Notes: generated from the sequence alone by a model not told the origin. 60,000 nt of DNA from Symsagittifera roscoffensis (GCF_963678635.1 NC_087069.1:2680166-2740165), one strand, 5' to 3'. Counted from the first letter of the stretch, positions 10,204 through 20,585 are shown. Numbers and translations: made by a program.

Positions 10204-12630
10204 ATGGCTGAACATACAGGTAATCTATCGACTAACATCCCATGTGGCGAGTGTAGCTCAGAATGCAAGGACGGTTCACTGGCTTGCTTTGAATGTGAAC
10301 AAACCAGGCTTGATGTGGTTGTATAAAAAATGACTTGAACCTGGTAAAAAAAAGCTGGAAGAAACCGAGTGCCCTAAAACCACAGACACTTTCAAGACGC
10401 TGAGCAGAAACTAACGGACAGCAAGAAAACAACTGCCGATTTGAATACTAAAATTGAGACAGCAAATGAGGCAAATTTCTGTCAGTTTGATAGCAATTTT
10501 GAATCGAAAATGAAAGATATTCTGGAACGCCAAGAAAGCTTGCTCACTGAATTGAAAACAGGTTATCCCAGAAGCAACGATATCAAACGGCAAATACTAA
10601 AAAAACATTATGAAAGACACCCTTTCAAACGAGGAAAAGGAACGATTAGACCGAGAGTCACGGGAGAGCAACATAACACTTCACAAAGTCGAAGAAAGTA
10701 AAAAGAATTTGGCCGAAGACAGAATGAATGACGACATTGGGCTTCTCCATGACTTTTGCGTGAAAGGGCTGGACATTGTGAGAGAAATTTAATTAAAGAA
10801 AGCGATAAAAGGGACCTGCATGGGAAAAAATTATAGGGACGCTCGCCCTCTAAAATTCGTATTCAGGACAAGCAAGAGAAATTGAGAAATCTCCCTGAAG
10901 CAGAGGAGAATTACAGAAGTTTACACGAAAGAAACGAGTGCGCTCAAAAGAGAGATTTCTAACGCCAAGGAGAGAGACGGCGAAAACTCAGAACACTTTG
11001 TAACCGTTCGCGGAATTACTAGCAAAATAAATGTCCATAAGAAAAGAAGACAAAATAAAATGATTTAAAAAAATGAACAAATACAAGAACGATGACTAGA
11101 TAGAAATAACGAGGTCCTACTTAATAACGTACGAAGTCTTTTGAAATCAAAGAAACAAAGTGCAAAATCTATTTTATAGAGAAAAGTGTACACTTCAGCT
11201 CACTGAAACATGGCTAACAAAGGAAATGAAAAATGGTGAACTCTTTCTTGAAAAATACAAAACTTTACAGAGCCGATCGCAACAAATTGACAATGACCCA
11301 AAAAAATATACAATACTACAAGTCAAGGACAGGGTTGGCAAAATGTAAGTTAAAAACAAAAATAACAAACTAACTGTTATTTATCGAAAAAAAACATGTT
11401 ATTTTTGTTAAATTGTTAATTAAATTAACATATCAACAAGAGTTGAGTTTCTTGAACAGAAACGCCAACTTTCCGGCTTTCTCAACGCCGAGTTGAGCAC
11501 GAAGCTTCCCATACGTCAGGTGAGATTTTTCGCTCTGTAGTTTGTCAAGTGAAACTGCAATTGGTTTGAAATTTTTTTTTCATCCGTCCGGGATTCGCTA
11601 CAATCGTTTCGGAACAAGCATGCAGTATAGTTGCGTTGTGTTTTTCTAAGAATTACTCATATCTCTAAGAAATAGCTAACATCACTGTTAGAAATTGTAA
11701 ATAACACTGTAAGTTAAATTCCATGTTAAATAACAATGTTAAATAACATGCCAACCCTGGTCAAGGACTCTTTTGTGCTTCTGAGAATAAATTTTAATCA
11801 ACCTTTTCTTGCTTGCAGTAGTGTATAACCCACCAGACAGCAGTCTGTCGAGGAAACCAATTGAATGCAGTCAGTCACTGAAATGCGTAACTTTCTCAGC
11901 AAGTTTCCCCACAAAAAAAAGAATGCTGACGGGCTATTTCAATTTGCCTAAAAATGACTGGTAGACATATACGACTAACAACAACCAGTGTGATGACAAC
12001 TTTGTAGCCAAGACACTGGAAGCAAATATGAAACAAATAGTGAACTTCAAAACAAAGCAAAACCTGCGTCTCCATGTTGTTTAAAAATGATAAACCACTA
12101 ACATCATTCGCTAGCCCAAATGATTTGAAAATATTTTGATCCCTTCCCAACTTCGTCAAATGCAAATAGCAGGAAAATAAACAACCGTGAAAAGAGGTTT
12201 AACTTCTGCAAGTGTGACTTTGATGGACTGAGTGAAAACATGGTCCAACAACCTCTTCAAACATTGACAGCAATGCGAACGTCATCGCCAAACTTTGGTC
12301 TGACTGGGTATTCGATTTAATCAAAGATTTGACTCCTCGGACAACAATTAGATGGCAAAATTATGCGCTTTGGATAGCAAAAACTAGCTCACATGCTCTT
12401 AACAAACAGATGACAATGAGAAGAAAGAACGATAAGTAACTCGAGCTTTAAGAAGAAAACTTTGGATTTTGAACGCGAGTGCTCTATAAGGCAGAAGGCT
12501 GATCAGGATTGCAAAAAAAACAGCTCCTAAGCACAGGAAACAACCAAAAAAATATGAATACTTAGAAGGCCTGCAAACAAAGTTTTCCTCCGAGAATTGT
12601 AAATAATGAGACAGGACTCACATCCCAGTG
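10204..12630 (+). mobile_element. Decayed CR1-like non-LTR retrotransposon (ORF1 and endonuclease part)
   Basis: ORF1 starts at ATG 10204 with IPCGECSSECKDGSLACFEC, a run of Cys pairs like the PHD-type finger of CR1-family ORF1, then stops. A coiled-coil-like stretch follows at 10441-10560 (NTKIETANEANFCQF onward) and a basic block at 10610 (EKERLDRESRESNITLHKVE). The endonuclease part begins near 11123 with LLNNVRSL, then LTETWL at 11199, and after an inserted MITE continues with VVYNPPDSS near 11820 and GYFNLPKNDW near 11929, matching the APE-type LINE endonuclease order. Frameshifts and stops are everywhere and no RT was found, so it is a 3'-truncated dead copy. Confidence 0.7.
11330..11759. 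mobile_element. hAT-type MITE with 8-bp target duplication
   Basis: The termini are CAGGGTTGGCA and TGCCAACCCTG, the classic hAT inverted repeat. They are flanked by the exact 8-base direct repeat GTCAAGGA at 11322-11329 and 11760-11767, the hAT duplication length. The 430-base interior is AT-rich with many GTTAAATAAC-like words and no transposase. It interrupts the endonuclease frame of the CR1-like element, which resumes on the other side, so it inserted later. Confidence 0.93.
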
Positions 12631-12757
12631 GCATACCCACACAGCAATAATAATCATAATCATAACAAAAACCATAATAATCAAAATAATTAGCACTGGA
12701 TTACAGCATGGCTTTTCTATTCCAATTGAAATTCCTTTTCGAAATAAATGTTCCGTA

Positions 12758-13066
12758 TAATAAAACTACCGGTAGAACTAAAATTAGCTTCGCGCTTCTG
12801 AGGCGCTCTATACTTTGTATAAGAGGATGCAGATCGATGCGCAATGTTCAATTTATCGACAACTCCATTAGCGCTTTTGTAGAGGAAGTACGGCTAAGAT
12901 AAATTAACATTGCGATGCATTTAATGCTGATATATGACTTCATTGATAAAATGATACAATTAGCTGATATATAAGCATTTTTATAACGATGGTATGGCCC
13001 GATCAAGCTAAAGCATTTACCTTAACTAAACGGAAGGGCACCTTTTGTATTTTAGTTTTTTTTTAA
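12758..13066 (+). mobile_element. 3' end fragment of the RLE-type non-LTR element
   Basis: It matches 39198-39490, the end of the RLE-type element further right. It encodes the same tail (FALLRRSILCIRGCRSMRNV, then FIDNSIS) and shares the 3' non-coding part with GATGCATTTAATGCTGAT and the closing CCTTTTGTATTTTAGTTTTT. It is a 5'-truncated copy, as is usual for target-primed insertion. Confidence 0.85.
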
Positions 13067-14126
13067 ACTACCGATTCGCTTTGCGTACAGTTTTGCCCAC
13101 TAGCTTATTTTCAATAAATTAAATTAAACTGCGAAGATTGGTAATACTATGATAGACGCGGTTCCCTGAAAAAATCATTAACCTGAAATGCTCACTATTT
13201 AGAGCTCACTTTTCGTTAATTAAAACGACAATTATATTTCAGTAACACGCCCCAGTATATTTTCAAACCAACTGTGAGTGTTTCTTCAGCAAATGTTCCG
13301 TGAAAACTTCCAACTTACCATCTGAATGAGTTAAGAAAAGAAATATGAGCAAATTTGAACTCGAGTATCGATAATTTAAGCCAATTAATGCTTTAAAACC
13401 ACCCAAAATGTCGCCTCGCTTATGCCCTGAAGACAAATTTTCACACTCACTCACTTCTTTGCAACAATGTTGGATACACTCAACTGAGACAACGAATTTC
13501 ACAATATTCCTAGACAACTTCTGCCATGTTGTCGAGACTAGAGCCGAATCTTCAATCGTTGGAAGGCGAACGCTTTTAAACAAAACAATATGATGACCAG
13601 TTGAGATGACGCTAAATTTGACATCAACGCTAAGGGACTCTTGTAAGGCCAATTCAGCCTAGCCTTATTCGATGAGAATATTATCATTCCCTCACGCTAC
13701 ATGCCAACCAGCACAACGCTTATAATTATCATGAAAGCAAGAAAACACGTAGCGTGAATACTCGTAAAAAATTCTTGAAGTGGAAAACATAGGATCTATT
13801 CCACTAATTGTTTGCATGTACTATAGGAGCAGCGCCAGGTTGTACTTAAAGCATTCAGAAACGAACCGAAAAACTACTGAATGATAGTGGGACAATCAAA
13901 TTTATAATACGAAAACTAAAAAGTGATTTTCTATGCATCGGGGTCGTTAGAAACTGAAAAACACAAACAGCATAGACACTTCCATTAGTGCAACAACCAA
14001 GGAGGGCAGATTTTAATTGACAAGTCTCTAAATGCTATGAAAACTGACTGAATTAAAATCACAAAATCATTGTGTTAAGCTCACAAATTCACTGTGTTAC
14101 GTGAGATATAATTAGTATAACAATTA
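13067..14126. other. Non-coding DNA with one unassigned open frame
   Basis: A 129-codon minus-strand frame at 13263-13652 is open but matches no family I recognise and could be chance. No splice signals or repeats that I can support. Confidence 0.3.
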
Positions 14127-14313
14127 GCAAAAAATTGGAACAGACAGAAATAATTTTAAAAAGCAATCTGTCAATTTTGAGCAGTTTATGCATGCTAACT
14201 CAAGTTTTTAGGTGACCTTGAGTCGTAACTTTTATCTGAAAAGTTAGCTGAAAGGTTTTCTGAAATCGATCATTTGCTCTTTCTAATTAATACTGTCTGT
14301 TCCAACTTTTTGC
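14127..14313. mobile_element. MITE, copy 1 of a neighbouring pair
   Basis: Terminal inverted repeats GCAAAAAATTGGAACAGACA (left) and, read from the other end, GCAAAAAGTTGGAACAGACA, with similarity continuing to about 45 bases. 187 bases, no coding potential. A relative starts 12 bases further on. Confidence 0.8.
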
Positions 14314-14324
14314 AATTCTCTATA

Positions 14325-14518
14325 GCAAAAAATTCGGACAGAAAAAATTAATTAAAAGAGCAACTGACCAATATCAGACAATTTTTGGCTGCATAAACTA
14401 AATTTTCAGGCAAAAAGTAAGTCTCCATAAATCCTAAAAACACAAATTTGCATGCAAAATTAGCTCGAAATTGGCAGATTGCTCTTTTTAATTATTTTTG
14501 TAGGTCCGAACTTTTTGT
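14325..14518. mobile_element. MITE, copy 2 of a neighbouring pair
   Basis: Ends GCAAAAAATTCGGACAGAAA and, from the right, ACAAAAAGTTCGGACCTACA; about 194 bases. It is the same family as 14127-14313 but diverged, and the two sit head to tail with only an 11-base gap. CTCT flanks both ends, a possible target duplication. Confidence 0.75.
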
Positions 14519-14903
14519 AACTCTCAATACTTGAACTAAATAAAAGATTTGAACTGGTCTAAGTCGTATTGCCTAAGGGTTCAGATACGTACCAGAAGCT
14601 ATCTTGGAAGTCATTAGACTGAAATGGGACATTGCATCTGTCGCCTTCTCTAGTTCTTAATTTCAAAGCAAAAACTCATCCCTACTGAGCATTCCAGTGC
14701 TCGGAGACTAAAATTATCATCTTCACTTCTGAAAAAACAAAAGCTCCGCTACTATTTATCCTTCTGTTCCAACAAATACCACAATTAGCATTGTCAACTT
14801 AATAAAACAAAAAAGTGGTGAAAAATGAGATCAAAAGCTACGTACTTTATCATCTTATAAAACTTGCTCAGTCCCACTTTGGTTCGCGCGCTTCGCTTAT
14901 GAA

Positions 14904-15293
14904 TTAAGTCACATAAGAGGCTAAGAAAACTAGGCTATAACCATTGAAAGAAATTTTGATAAAAAGTAAAATCCGAACGTTTTCGCAACTATTTGCATCG
15001 TCGAGAATTTAACAATAAACTTATCGAAATAACGATAAAACATCCGATGCGCAAACGTCCTTTCAATATTTCGCATAAGTTTTGGTCCTTAACCATCATG
15101 TTGAAAAAATAGCCAATCAGAATTGACCTCTAAAATTAATTGATTAGATTATAGTTTTTTTAACCATGGTAATCAGAAGGTCAAAAGTATCATAGTAACC
15201 GAGGTTACAGTCATGAGTCCCTTCATCATGTATTCCAGTCAAAATCCTTGGAATTTTCTAGATATGGAAGTGATAACCTCTTATGTGACTTAA
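14904..15293. mobile_element. MITE with TTAA at both ends
   Basis: Inverted repeats TTAAGTCACATAAGAGG at 14904 and its exact complement ending at 15293. TTAA as the outermost tetramer at both ends is the target duplication of piggyBac-type transposons, though the inner terminus GTCACAT is not the usual CCC start. 390 bases, no coding potential. Confidence 0.65.
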
Positions 15294-15424
15294 CCATTGA
15301 AATTAATTCAAGAATTTTACTAAATTTTTAGGAAAGCTTCTGCGTCAAAATTTTAGACATGTAAGTTTTTGAACAAAACACCATAAATATTTTGGGAATA
15401 ATTTTTCAGTTTCAACTCCCTGCT

Positions 15425-15520
15425 TCTAAACTCATCGCTCGTGTTCAAGCCCTACTATGCCTTGCCCAAAAATGTGGCATCGAATATGCAATTCATACGC
15501 TTAGGCAATTCATAGCCTAA
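15425..15520 (+). pseudogene. RT fragment of the RLE-type non-LTR element
   Basis: It matches the stretch near 35715-35800 of the RLE-type element: AAAAATGTGGCATCGAATAT encodes the CGIEYAIHT block. Only about 100 bases survive, 100 bases left of the Element 1 LTR. Confidence 0.75.
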
Positions 15521-15620
15521 TTGTTTTGATAAACTTATTAAATAGATTTCTTTGTTCAAATTTACCGCTTGTGTGTTTTCATATCATATGCGCACTGGGC
15601 TTTCCTCTTCTGGTTATCTT

Positions 15621-16499
15621 TGTAACATTCGCCCAAATATCACACAGCGACGGAGCGTAGAAAAAGTACCTATTAACGACTGGCAGGCGTCAGTTACCTT
15701 AATTCTACTCGTTTTTCACCGTCTCGACCTTGCCAGTTGATTTTCTTGTCTGTCTAGGGCAAAGTAAAAAGTTACCATTTTTAGGCCATCAGTCAAACGA
15801 CTTTTGATCAGCTTTCGTTTACATGCGAACACAACCACATAGCTGAGTCTCGGATCCTCAGACTACGTGATTGTCATTAAAAACACGGCTCGAACAACCT
15901 ATTTTTATATGTTTTTGTGTGACAGTTTTATATTAAATCCATTGGAGATGGATTGACCCTTTCCTTTTTTCTATCTACTCATGCTCTGAAATATTAAATA
16001 ATAACGGTGTTAATTAAGATCTAGGACATTACAGCAACTGTTGAAGTTAGTTTACCCACTCCCTTCACATATAACAGTCTCTGGGGGACCAAGCCTCCGC
16101 TCCCGTGATTTTCTTGAGATAACACTCTTATCTCCTATATTTCGTGTCCCGGGAGGGCTCCGTGGTATTTCTCTTCCCCCCACTGAAGCCTCCGTCTCCA
16201 CAAATATCCGTCGCTAAGGTTCTTAACGTGTGTTATTGCCACGATAAGAGGCTTCGTAATTTTCTTGCACGACTGTTCTTCACAATCTCTATCGTGGTTC
16301 TGTTTTTCGTCTTTTTTATTCAAAATGGCCGTCTTTTTTCTATTTCTCAGAAATGTTCTTCTTCCAATCGAAATTTTAAAAATAAAAATTCTAGAACATT
16401 CTGACCCTCCGTCGCAACACTTTTTTGTTCATAAGGCCTTTCGTCACTCTTTTTTATGTCGCCGGAAGGTTGTGTTGTGTCATCTGGCAGAATGGCACA
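15621..16499 (-). repeat. Element 1 3' LTR
   Basis: 879 bases starting, in element sense, TGTGCCATTC and ending GAATGTTACA, so TG...CA termini. It contains an inverted repeat AATCCAT/ATGGATT at 15936-15954 that is structurally conserved in the other two LTRs of this family. The 3' non-coding region of the element abuts it on the right. Confidence 0.97.
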
Positions 16500-16540
16500 T
16501 ACTCCCCGGACAAGTCTCCATCAATATCCCTATTGATCGC
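16500..16540 (-). promoter_or_regulatory. Element 1 3' polypurine-tract signal with GGGA hairpin
   Basis: Read on the minus strand: GCGA, a 6-bp stem TCAATA/TATTGA around loop GGGA (16521-16536), 8 bases, then TGTCCGGGGAGT (16501-16512) and A, then the LTR. The position right before the 3' LTR is where plus-strand DNA synthesis is primed, so GGGGAGTA is the probable PPT core. The same arrangement recurs at 21194-21231 and in Element 2. Confidence 0.75.
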
Positions 16541-17250
16541 ATAACACCGGGTTATCGTCAAGTAGTTATCCAGTTTTCTGTAACCAATCTTACAAATCGC
16601 ATAAGAAAATGAAATTTATCTACTCCACCTCAACTCACTACGTGTTCACAAATGGCATCGTACTACATCTCACTGCCTTTCAACATTTTCACAAAATTTG
16701 CACCATGAGGAGTGTCCTAGATAAAATTTCTTTTCTGACTACTTACGTCGTCTTGCCATAAAACTTCTTTTTGCTCTTTGTGATTAAAAAGTGGGACGTG
16801 GCACGGCCACGCACCCGTTAAAATTAACTTAACACTACTCACCAAGTATAATCAGTCATTTATGCGGTCCTTTCTATATTAAAACTAAGAAACTCTGTGG
16901 CTAGGAAAGTTATTGAGTTACCCACCCTTCCCGAGCGAGTTTACTCAAACTTACCATGTCGCCACACAGTGAATTTGTGTCTTACACAGGTTAAAAACTT
17001 CAGTCGTGAATAAATAGGTAAATATACTCACCTATGTTCCTTATATACATACATAGATAGTAGTAACTAAAATCAATAATTTCAACAATTTTAACAATTG
17101 CAACATTTTCAAAGTTTGGTCTGACCAAACTAGATCAAAACAAAAAGTTTAACAAGTTCAATAATCAAAACTTGGTTGATTTGTTCAAGTTTTTACACAC
17201 AAAGACAATCAAGTTTTTTTTTCTCCTTCTCTTCTCTTCTTCGGTCATCT
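16541..17250 (-). other. Element 1 3' non-coding region, conserved with Element 2
   Basis: About 710 bases without coding potential between the last accessory ORF and the PPT. Blocks such as AATGGCATC-TACTACATC, GATAAAA-TTTTCTGACT and ATTAAAACTAAG-AACTCTGTGG recur in the same order at 42000-42400 of Element 2, whose coding part has diverged, so it may hold an RNA signal. Confidence 0.6.
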
Positions 17251-18459
17251 TCATTCCATCATTTCTCCATCCTGGTGTTCAGCGTCACTGTCTTCCAGAA
17301 CTTTCTCTAACATGTCCAGAGAGTTGCGGGCCGTGCCCCAACCCTCCTGTTCCAGCAGCCTCGGTTTGCAACAAGGTAGCAAGTCCACATTCACCTTCTG
17401 CTCCCGGTTCCTGCAAAAGCTGCTGTGAAGACATAGGCTCACGTTTCGTTCTAGGTCAGCTCTTAAGACTTCTTTCTTCTCATCTTCAGTAACACAAGGC
17501 GTTCCAGCTACCCGCTTCACCGCTGTGGTGACCGCGTTTCTGTGCGTCAAGAATGCTCGTTTATAGGCTCCTGGTCCTATATCTAGCTGGAAAGATTGAT
17601 AGGCTTCCGTGTTCCTTGACATGTGACGCTTCGCGCGTTCATACATCCAAGATGTCATCACTGCACGGAACCAAGGCATCAATCTTTGCCTTGACCATAT
17701 TCTTTCAATGGCTTTAGGTATCCTCAGAACCTTGCAGGTGGTTCTGAAAAGCTCCAATTCACGACTCATTTTAACGTTGCTCAACTGTTCAGGAGTCGGC
17801 ACGGCCGTCTCCTGCTCACTTGTGTCCGCGTTAGCCTCCAACCATCTCACTGCTAGCATGGCGCTAACCACCACGATTGACACTTGTTGATTCTGATCGG
17901 GCAACCCCGTGGAGTACAACTCCTCCACGTCCCATACTAGGATCAGATTCCCGCGTTTGGGGTACCACAACGTCTGCGCCAAGCAGTGGCAAGGATACTC
18001 CCCATGGGTTCTCACTATGTTCCTTCGGGTCCGATACCCTGAGGCTCTCAGCAACGGTTCCACTTCCATCAGAATTCTATGTAAATCGTCTTTCTCTTCT
18101 ATGGTGGGGAATTCAGTAGGTAACGCTCCACTCGCTTTCTGTTTCTGGAACTCACTCACGTTACCTTCGTTCAGTCTCATGAACTCTTCACCCACAACGT
18201 CTTGCAACTCGCCTTCGGATCTCTTCGGGACTGCCCGAAAGATCTTTGCCAACAAGTCATATGACCTTTCCGACATTCTGGCCAACCTCACGCACTTTGG
18301 CACAGAGAAAAGTTGGTCAACCAATACTTGTTGCGTCCTCGCATCCATCACCACCATGTGCGTAGGATACTTGCTATTACAATACGGCGCTGAGCTTGAA
18401 CCCACCATATATTTTGAACCAGTAGGTCTGTGATAGGCTTCACTGTCCTTCAGATTCAT
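17251..18459 (-). CDS. Accessory ORF8: conserved C-terminal module, unknown function
   Basis: A 402-residue frame from ATG 18459. I do not recognise the family. It is homologous through its whole length to Element 2 (44 kb to 42.7 kb): shared blocks are FSVPKCVRL-RMS-SY, the Cys-His block EYPCHCLAQTLWYP, RLMPWFRA, AFLTHRNAVTTAVKR, and near the end CLHSSFCRNR followed by LLPCC. Pairs of conserved Cys suggest metal binding. There is no signal peptide or clear membrane segment, so this is not an envelope protein. In Element 2 the N-terminal half is fused in frame to the counterpart of the preceding ORF7; here a one-base difference near 18498 separates them, so the ATG at 18459 need not be the natural start. 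The tail is acidic. Confidence 0.8.
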   Translation of the reverse strand: MNLKDSEAYHRPTGSKYMVGSSSAPYCNSKYPTHMVVMDARTQQVLVDQLFSVPKCVRLARMSERSYDLLAKIFRAVPKRSEGELQDVVGEEFMRLNEGNVSEFQKQKASGALPTEFPTIEEKDDLHRILMEVEPLLRASGYRTRRNIVRTHGEYPCHCLAQTLWYPKRGNLILVWDVEELYSTGLPDQNQQVSIVVVSAMLAVRWLEANADTSEQETAVPTPEQLSNVKMSRELELFRTTCKVLRIPKAIERIWSRQRLMPWFRAVMTSWMYERAKRHMSRNTEAYQSFQLDIGPGAYKRAFLTHRNAVTTAVKRVAGTPCVTEDEKKEVLRADLERNVSLCLHSSFCRNREQKVNVDLLPCCKPRLLEQEGWGTARNSLDMLEKVLEDSDAEHQDGEMME

Positions 18460-18467
18460 TTCATTTT

Positions 18468-19340
18468 CTAGAGCTTCTCGCCGCCTCCAATCTTCTGCTC
18501 TGTCTGTAATGCTCCAGGGAATATTTCCACGCTGAGGGACGTCACTAGCTCATGGGCACGCTCCAAGCGCTCGAGCGATTCTATCGAACTCGTCATGCTA
18601 TAAAATCCCAAGGCTGTGATCAGGTTTACGTCTGTCACCCCATGGCAGTCCGCGACCAACTCCATGGCACTCTTATCTGACATGCTCAATCTTCCATACA
18701 ATCGTGCCAGTTGTCGATGCTGCTCGCTCAGCGTAATCAGGCAGTGTCCCAGGTTACAAACATGTCCTTCCATCCCACTGTGTTGAGCCAAGCATGTGCC
18801 TTGCTTCAACCAATTACTCGGTGTACCTTCCTCGGACAGCTCCGTGGACGGGTTGCTCTTCCTCTTCGTCAATCTCATGGCCAGCAGGTGATGCATCATG
18901 GCCAGATCATGTAAACTCGCATCATCATCCCGGTCTAACATGATATCCGCGGTCATGTCCCAGGTTAAGCCTGCGTTAGGATGGGGACACCAAGAAGGCT
19001 TCATGAGTTCCCACATCACTACTAGACTGGTTTTCAAGGGACCGTCCCAAGAACCACAATCAAAACTCACTTGCCCTTTTAGCTCGGGAATCGAGGGTTC
19101 GACCACTCGTTCTTCCAAAATAATTCCCAGCTTGGGTTGTTCCACCATCAGCATTCCGATTTCCTTAATTCGTTCAACCCAGAAATTGAGCACTGTGACT
19201 TGCTCATAGTCGAAGTACGCTTCCCTGGCTTCTTCATTCACGAAGGGATTATACGCCATCCCTGGTATGCCAGACACATATTGGAACGACTTCAGTTTCC
19301 CTAGTGTAGCAAACTCTTTTTTTTCCTCTGACCGATTCAA
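18468..19340 (-). CDS. Accessory ORF7: middle of the conserved accessory protein
   Basis: A 290-codon frame of unknown function. There is no ATG near its beginning (the first codon position at 19340 is TTG; the first ATG is in GIPGMAYNPF near 19258), so it is unlikely to be an independent gene. It matches Element 2 at 43.9-44.8 kb: YVSGI, AYNPF, FFDYEQ or YFDYEQ, VVWELM-PSW, LIADCHG or LVADCHG, VEVFPG or VEIFPG. Its frame overlaps ORF6 by 92 bases, and the crossover sits at an A8 run (19317-19324). At its other end a one-base change near 18498 separates it from ORF8. I read ORF6, 7 and 8 as one interrupted protein. Confidence 0.75.
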   Translation of the reverse strand: MNRSEEKKEFATLGKLKSFQYVSGIPGMAYNPFVNEEAREAYFDYEQVTVLNFWVERIKEIGMLMVEQPKLGIILEERVVEPSIPELKGQVSFDCGSWDGPLKTSLVVMWELMKPSWCPHPNAGLTWDMTADIMLDRDDDASLHDLAMMHHLLAMRLTKRKSNPSTELSEEGTPSNWLKQGTCLAQHSGMEGHVCNLGHCLITLSEQHRQLARLYGRLSMSDKSAMELVADCHGVTDVNLITALGFYSMTSSIESLERLERAHELVTSLSVEIFPGALQTEQKIGGGEKL

Positions 19341-19980
19341 TCAACTCTCGGCTCACTTTCAATTCTTTGTTGGAGTATCTTCTCACCTCTTCCAACTTGC
19401 GATAGCTTTCCATATCATTCGACTCCTTGCTTGGCACGGTCAATGGCATGTCCTGATATAGCTCTAGGAGTGCCCTAAGGAAGTTCCTTTCGCAATCAAC
19501 TCCCTTTTGCCGAATGATCTTTATACATTCTCCCAACACAGGAGTGGGGATACGATCCACCACGAACCTGACAAAGCAAAGGGCATCCTTACGCTTAGCC
19601 CATGCTATCGCTGAATCGTCTTTCGAAATCAATGCTCGTAGAGCTTCCATCAACTCTAGCTCCTGTTCTCGTGATTTCGAGTCATTACTGGCTTCATACT
19701 CCGCCTTTTTGATGCCCATCAAGCACCAAGCCAACCGTACTTGCAGATCAGTTCTCACGCAAGGATGAGCCAGGTATGCTGCTACCGTCGCAGGTGCATT
19801 CATCGTCTCATCGAAGTATTTCTGGAGGGCCGCCCTCCAAGAAATCTCTAGCAGTTTTTCCAATCCAACTTCGTTCGCTTCAGAGGACATTACCGTGCCG
19901 TATTCTTTTCGATTTAAGTTTGAATTCTCCGTGAGCTCTTTCAGATATTCCTGCATGGCTCGCTTCTCGCTCCAAGCCAT
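19249..19980 (-). CDS. Accessory ORF6: N-terminal part of the conserved accessory module
   Basis: From ATG 19980, 243 codons; the last 30 or so run past an A8 run and are probably out of frame. The protein is helical and charged with no domain I know. It aligns along its length with Element 2 at 44.75-45.47 kb: YGTVMSSE or YGTLASSE, ALCFVRFVVDRI or ALCFIRFLIEQI, the KLEEVRRYSNKEL block. Its start overlaps the stop of ORF5 in a TGATG arrangement, compatible with termination-reinitiation. In Element 2 about 6 kb of extra coding sequence lies where this junction is, so the ORF5/ORF6 contact in Element 1 is probably a deletion joint. Confidence 0.8.
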   Translation of the reverse strand: MAWSEKRAMQEYLKELTENSNLNRKEYGTVMSSEANEVGLEKLLEISWRAALQKYFDETMNAPATVAAYLAHPCVRTDLQVRLAWCLMGIKKAEYEASNDSKSREQELELMEALRALISKDDSAIAWAKRKDALCFVRFVVDRIPTPVLGECIKIIRQKGVDCERNFLRALLELYQDMPLTVPSKESNDMESYRKLEEVRRYSNKELKVSRELIESVRGKKRVCYTRETEVVPICVWHTRDGV

Positions 19981-20144
19981 CAGGTGCCCTCTCGCCCTAG
20001 TGCATTAAGGAGCGCGACCACAAACATCGCCAACCCCGGGTCTTCTCGTGTAAAATCACAATCGATCAGCCGCTGATAGATCTCGTCTAGAGTCGCTCCT
20101 AGACTCGCTGAGAGGAATTCCATGAGTTCGTTCGTGTCACCCAT
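19980..20144 (-). CDS. Accessory ORF5: short N-terminal remnant
   Basis: From the first ATG at 20144 the frame gives 54 residues and stops at TGA 19982-19980; the open frame extends to 20231 without ATG. ELMEFLSASLGATLDEIYQR and the following DCDF-DPGLAMF match the start of the much longer Element 2 protein at 51618 (ELMELAEAYVGPMIDAIYRR). So this is the common N-terminus of the accessory protein. In Element 1 the coiled coil and SGNH domain that follow it in Element 2 are missing. Confidence 0.7.
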   Translation of the reverse strand: MGDTNELMEFLSASLGATLDEIYQRLIDCDFTREDPGLAMFVVALLNALGREGT

Positions 20145-20585
20145 TTCTTTTCGTGTTGATTCTTGTTGTTGTGTCGTGTAATTTCTTTCTGTCTCCTCTG
20201 ATTCAGTGTTCAGTAAACAATTTTCGATCAATCAAGATCTAAAAAACAGGTCGCGACTTAGAACCATCATTTTTGGATGCAACATCAATCAATTCTTTAA
20301 AACTCTCCATTGAAATTCTTTTCAGTTCTGATTTAAAATTTTAGCACCAAGGTGGATCGTCCACCTTTATCTTTGTCAGAGTAGCACGAATAAGCGCTGT
20401 CACCTTGATGACACAAACATAAAACATATCATAACAATAACATAACATAAACACATAAACATCACACACCTATACTATCATATAAAAACCTAATCCCTAA
20501 TACTGTACCTAAAACCTAACCTAAAACTTGACTCTAATTCTTATCGAGAAACTTAATAAAAACCACTTATCGCCGAGCGCAAGTC
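20145..20585 (-). other. AC-rich spacer between macrodomain and accessory ORFs
   Basis: About 440 non-coding bases. The block CATAACATAA...ATCACACACCTAT (20440-20475) has counterparts at 51957-51985 and 54201-54229, at the same position 40-140 bases after the macrodomain stop. A perfect hairpin AAGGTGGA-TCG-TCCACCTT lies at 20349-20367. The spacer separates pol from the accessory region and may hold an internal promoter or splice signals for it; this is inference. Confidence 0.55.

Noticed and set aside
13263-13652. A 129-codon minus-strand frame as a possible gene
   Set aside because: No homology, no splice context and a neighbourhood of decayed repeats; could be chance.
17251-20231. An env gene, expected after pol in a long Gypsy element
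   Set aside because: No signal peptide, furin-like site or transmembrane anchor in any accessory frame of either element.
20460-20530. CCTAATCCCTAATAC...CCTAAAACCTAACC looks like a telomere-type repeat
   Set aside because: The units are irregular and few, and it lies in the spacer of an LTR element; no true telomere array.
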